From positions 1-34,885 of the forward strand of contig PBSL01000055.1 of assembly GCA_002726205.1 (NCBI GenBank): 34,885 nucleotides of DNA. The letters are read 5' to 3'. The notes under the pieces were generated by a model. It was not told the origin of the DNA, made no database searches, and saw nothing but the letters and a program-made list of their open reading frames with translations. Position numbers and translations under genes: made by a program. This DNA is from Planctomycetaceae bacterium (GTDB lineage Bacteria; Planctomycetota; Planctomycetia; Planctomycetales; Planctomycetaceae). Each line of letters starts with the position of its first letter. The stretch's first letter is position 1. This document shows, in pieces, positions 33,389 through 34,885 of the stretch.

Positions 33389-34189
33389 ATGGTCGGTCGA
33401 CGCGTTCGCCGTATTGACGGGCTGGCGGTGCTGGCGGTGTTGCTGCTGGTGACCGGAACGATTTTCGATCGCGGCATCCAGGCTGCCGACAAGCCGTCGA
33501 AACAGCCTCAGGCTGCTGACAAGACCGTGGTGGTCCTGGTCCACGGGTTCAGGCAGGAAGCCAAGGACCTGCAGAAGTTGAACGACTACATGGAAGAAAA
33601 CAGCCGGTTCCAGGTCCTGCAGTTCGAATATCCGAGCCGGAAAATAACGGTCGACAAGGCCGCTGCATTGCTCGAGACATTTGTTCGCACTCGCGCCAGT
33701 GACTCCCAGATCAACCTTGTCGGTTTCAGCCTGGGGAACCTGGTCATCCGCCGCTACCTGGCCGACATGCGGAAGACCAACCCCCGACCGACGATCGGTC
33801 GCGTCGTTATGATCGCCCCGCCCAACCACGGGGCAAGCTGGGCCAGGAAGTTCCGCCGCGGACTGGGCCGGCTCTACGGCGGCCCGGTCGTTCTCCAGAT
33901 CGGGGCCGACTTCGACAAGCTGGAGCCGACCCTGGCCACGCCCAGCGACTTTGGGATCATCGCCGGTGGCATGGGTGACAACGTCGGCTTCTCGAAGAAA
34001 ACGCTACCCGGTGACGATGACGACTACTTGAAGGTGGAGACGACCAAGCTGTCCGGAGCCGCCGACTTCCGCCTGGTCAAGGCCCGCCACGGCGAACTCG
34101 ACGACCGGCAGGACGTTCACGAACTGGCCCTGCATTTTCTGCAAAACGGCTCGTTCGGATCCGAGCAAAAGCGACAGCGGCTCCGCTGA
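33389..34189 (+). CDS. Exported lipase-like alpha/beta hydrolase
   Basis: A 266-residue protein with an N-terminal hydrophobic segment after an Arg-rich start (MVGRRVRRIDGLAVLAVLLLV...), a signal peptide or anchor. The alpha/beta hydrolase core shows 'VVVLVHGF' (oxyanion loop, 47-54), the nucleophile elbow 'LVGFSLGN' with S114, and a probable catalytic His234 in 'KARHGELDD'. The 'MIAPPNHGASWARKF' segment (141-155) matches the PP-N-HG motif of triacylglycerol lipase/PGAP1-like esterases. The Asp is probably within the acidic loop 'PGDDDDY' (207-213). The expected reaction is hydrolysis of a lipid or other carboxylic ester outside the cytoplasm. ATG 33389 follows a G-rich GGGGGGTG; the frame is open to 33305 without signal-like content. 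It lies 122 bp upstream of the transglutaminase-like gene on the same strand. Confidence 0.85.
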   Translation: MVGRRVRRIDGLAVLAVLLLVTGTIFDRGIQAADKPSKQPQAADKTVVVLVHGFRQEAKDLQKLNDYMEENSRFQVLQFEYPSRKITVDKAAALLETFVRTRASDSQINLVGFSLGNLVIRRYLADMRKTNPRPTIGRVVMIAPPNHGASWARKFRRGLGRLYGGPVVLQIGADFDKLEPTLATPSDFGIIAGGMGDNVGFSKKTLPGDDDDYLKVETTKLSGAADFRLVKARHGELDDRQDVHELALHFLQNGSFGSEQKRQRLR

Positions 34190-34311
34190 CCTGGTCGGCG
34201 TGAGGGCTGCCAATCCGGTGTCAACGGCAGCCGACGAGTTGTCGGCGGCCACGGAAAAAATTACTCCTGATGACACCTCGCCGTTGACCTCCACACCCAA
34301 ACCCAGGACCG

Positions 34312-34885
34312 ATGATGGCACCTGCTCGCGAGAACCCGCCGTGGATATTCACCTGGCTGATCTGCCTTGTTTTCTCGGTGAGCGTGCAGGCCGAGGGGCC
34401 ATCAAAGACCCCATTGACCGACCGGGCTGTCGAACAGGTTCGCCGCCAGGCGAAATACATGGCTCGTGGAAACCAGTCGGCGGCGCCGGAGTTCTTTTCT
34501 GCCCTGGCGACGACCAATTTTGTCCAGGCACGAATAAGCTCTTTGAACCACTCGATTCTCAATATCGAGAAGAAGAATTTGCCGAGCAGTGTCGAGCAGT
34601 GCCTGGAAAAGAGAGCGGGACTTTGCGGCAACCACGTGGCCGCTTTTCTTGAAATCTCGAAACGATTGAAACTCCGTGCGAGGCCCGTGGAATTCTATTT
34701 TCGTGGTGACAAACCACAAAAAAACCACAGCCATATCTGTGTCGAGGTGTTTTACCGTGGGCACTGGCGGATGTTCGACATCACCTGGGGAACCTACTTC
34801 CCGATTTCAGGCAGTCGTCACGATGACCTGGCCGATGTGACACGGCTTCGATCGGATCGTCGCAGCCGTGATTGGGCCGTCACCA
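34312..34885 (+). CDS. Exported transglutaminase-like protein (3' end outside window)
   Basis: The frame is open from the ATG at 34312 to the window end (191 codons), so the gene is truncated by the window only. Residues 1-28 form a signal peptide (hydrophobic 'WIFTWLICLVFSVSVQA'). The transglutaminase-like core shows all three catalytic elements: Cys105 in 'RAGLCGNHVAAF', His141 in 'NHSHICVEVFY' and Asp156 in 'WRMFDITWG'. Bacterial members act as cysteine proteases or peptidases, or cross-link proteins, and many are cell-surface proteins; the exact role is unknown. AGGA lies 5-8 bases before the double ATG (34312, 34315). Codon use is slightly more AT-rich than that of its neighbours ('AATATCGAGAAGAAGAAT' region). 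It may be co-transcribed with the lipase-like gene. Confidence 0.85.
   Translation, partial: MMAPARENPPWIFTWLICLVFSVSVQAEGPSKTPLTDRAVEQVRRQAKYMARGNQSAAPEFFSALATTNFVQARISSLNHSILNIEKKNLPSSVEQCLEKRAGLCGNHVAAFLEISKRLKLRARPVEFYFRGDKPQKNHSHICVEVFYRGHWRMFDITWGTYFPISGSRHDDLADVTRLRSDRRSRDWAVT

Noticed and set aside
33229-33417. Possible 62-codon plus-strand ORF in the spacer before the lipase-like gene
   Set aside because: It has a non-ATG start, overlaps the lipase start, and has no hydrophobic or conserved pattern.
34205-34246. Two overlapping small hairpins (GGCTGCC/GGCAGCC and GCCGAC/GTCGGC) between the lipase and transglutaminase genes
   Set aside because: They share bases 34230-34232 and so could be alternative structures, but no T-run or leader peptide supports an attenuator, and stems of this size are common in GC-rich spacers.
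1-34885. CRISPR arrays, tRNA or rRNA genes, insertion sequences, phage genes or attachment sites
   Set aside because: None found by eye. No regularly spaced repeats, no transposase or integrase motifs, and no cloverleaf-like sequence ending in a TpsiC-like GGTTCGAATCC.

Overview
The window is a chromosomal segment of a GC-rich bacterium, almost certainly a planctomycete. The evidence is the family content. There are five DUF1501 proteins with N-terminal twin-arginine motifs, two DUF1549/DUF1553 cytochrome-like proteins, a DUF1559 (prepilin-like) C-terminus, a formylglycine-type sulfatase, a secreted PQQ-type propeller protein, PPC-domain proteins and many secreted alpha/beta hydrolases. This set is characteristic of Pirellulaceae/Planctomycetaceae-like genomes. 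Placement below the phylum is inference. No tRNA, rRNA, CRISPR array, insertion sequence, integrase or phage gene was seen.

Layout. 1-309 is the tail of a DUF1559 gene, which meets rpsT (ribosomal protein S20, minus) at a strong bidirectional terminator. 928-2310 is DUF1501 copy 1. 2338-7774 (minus) is a probable three-gene unit of secreted hydrolases: an alpha/beta hydrolase, a tandem alpha/beta hydrolase, and an SGNH esterase fused to a Dabb domain. The 381-bp gap 7775-8155 holds a candidate 53-codon membrane ORF. 8156-9592 is DUF1501 copy 2, followed by an RraA-like protein (9753-10499). 10504-12762 (minus) is an S9 peptidase with a DPP-IV-type propeller. It is divergent from a sulfatase (12899-14380), a PQQ-like propeller protein (14454-15695) and DUF1501 copy 3 (15818-17215).

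17240-27573 (minus) is the largest unit: five tightly spaced genes in the order DUF1501, PPC/carbohydrate-binding protein, DUF1549/DUF1553 protein with Ig-like domains, DUF1549-LamG-DUF1553 protein, DUF1501. Gaps are 2, 23, 8 and 5 bp, and four of the five start codons are not ATG. 27671-34885 holds single genes: a GNAT acetyltransferase, an OmpL-like beta-barrel porin, a glycosidase-like TIM-barrel candidate, a six-repeat kelch-like propeller, a membrane-anchored OB-fold protein, a lipase-like hydrolase, and a transglutaminase-like protein that runs off the window end.

Most products carry a signal peptide or Tat motif, so the window is dominated by exported proteins. Sulfatase, esterases, sugar-binding domains and a porin are consistent with breakdown of complex, possibly sulfated or acetylated, polysaccharides. 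That functional link is inference. I found no unmistakable new defence or mobile system. The best candidates for undescribed biology are the five-gene DUF1501/DUF1549/DUF1553 unit, the SGNH-Dabb fusion, the kelch/Asp-box-like propeller and the small membrane ORF.
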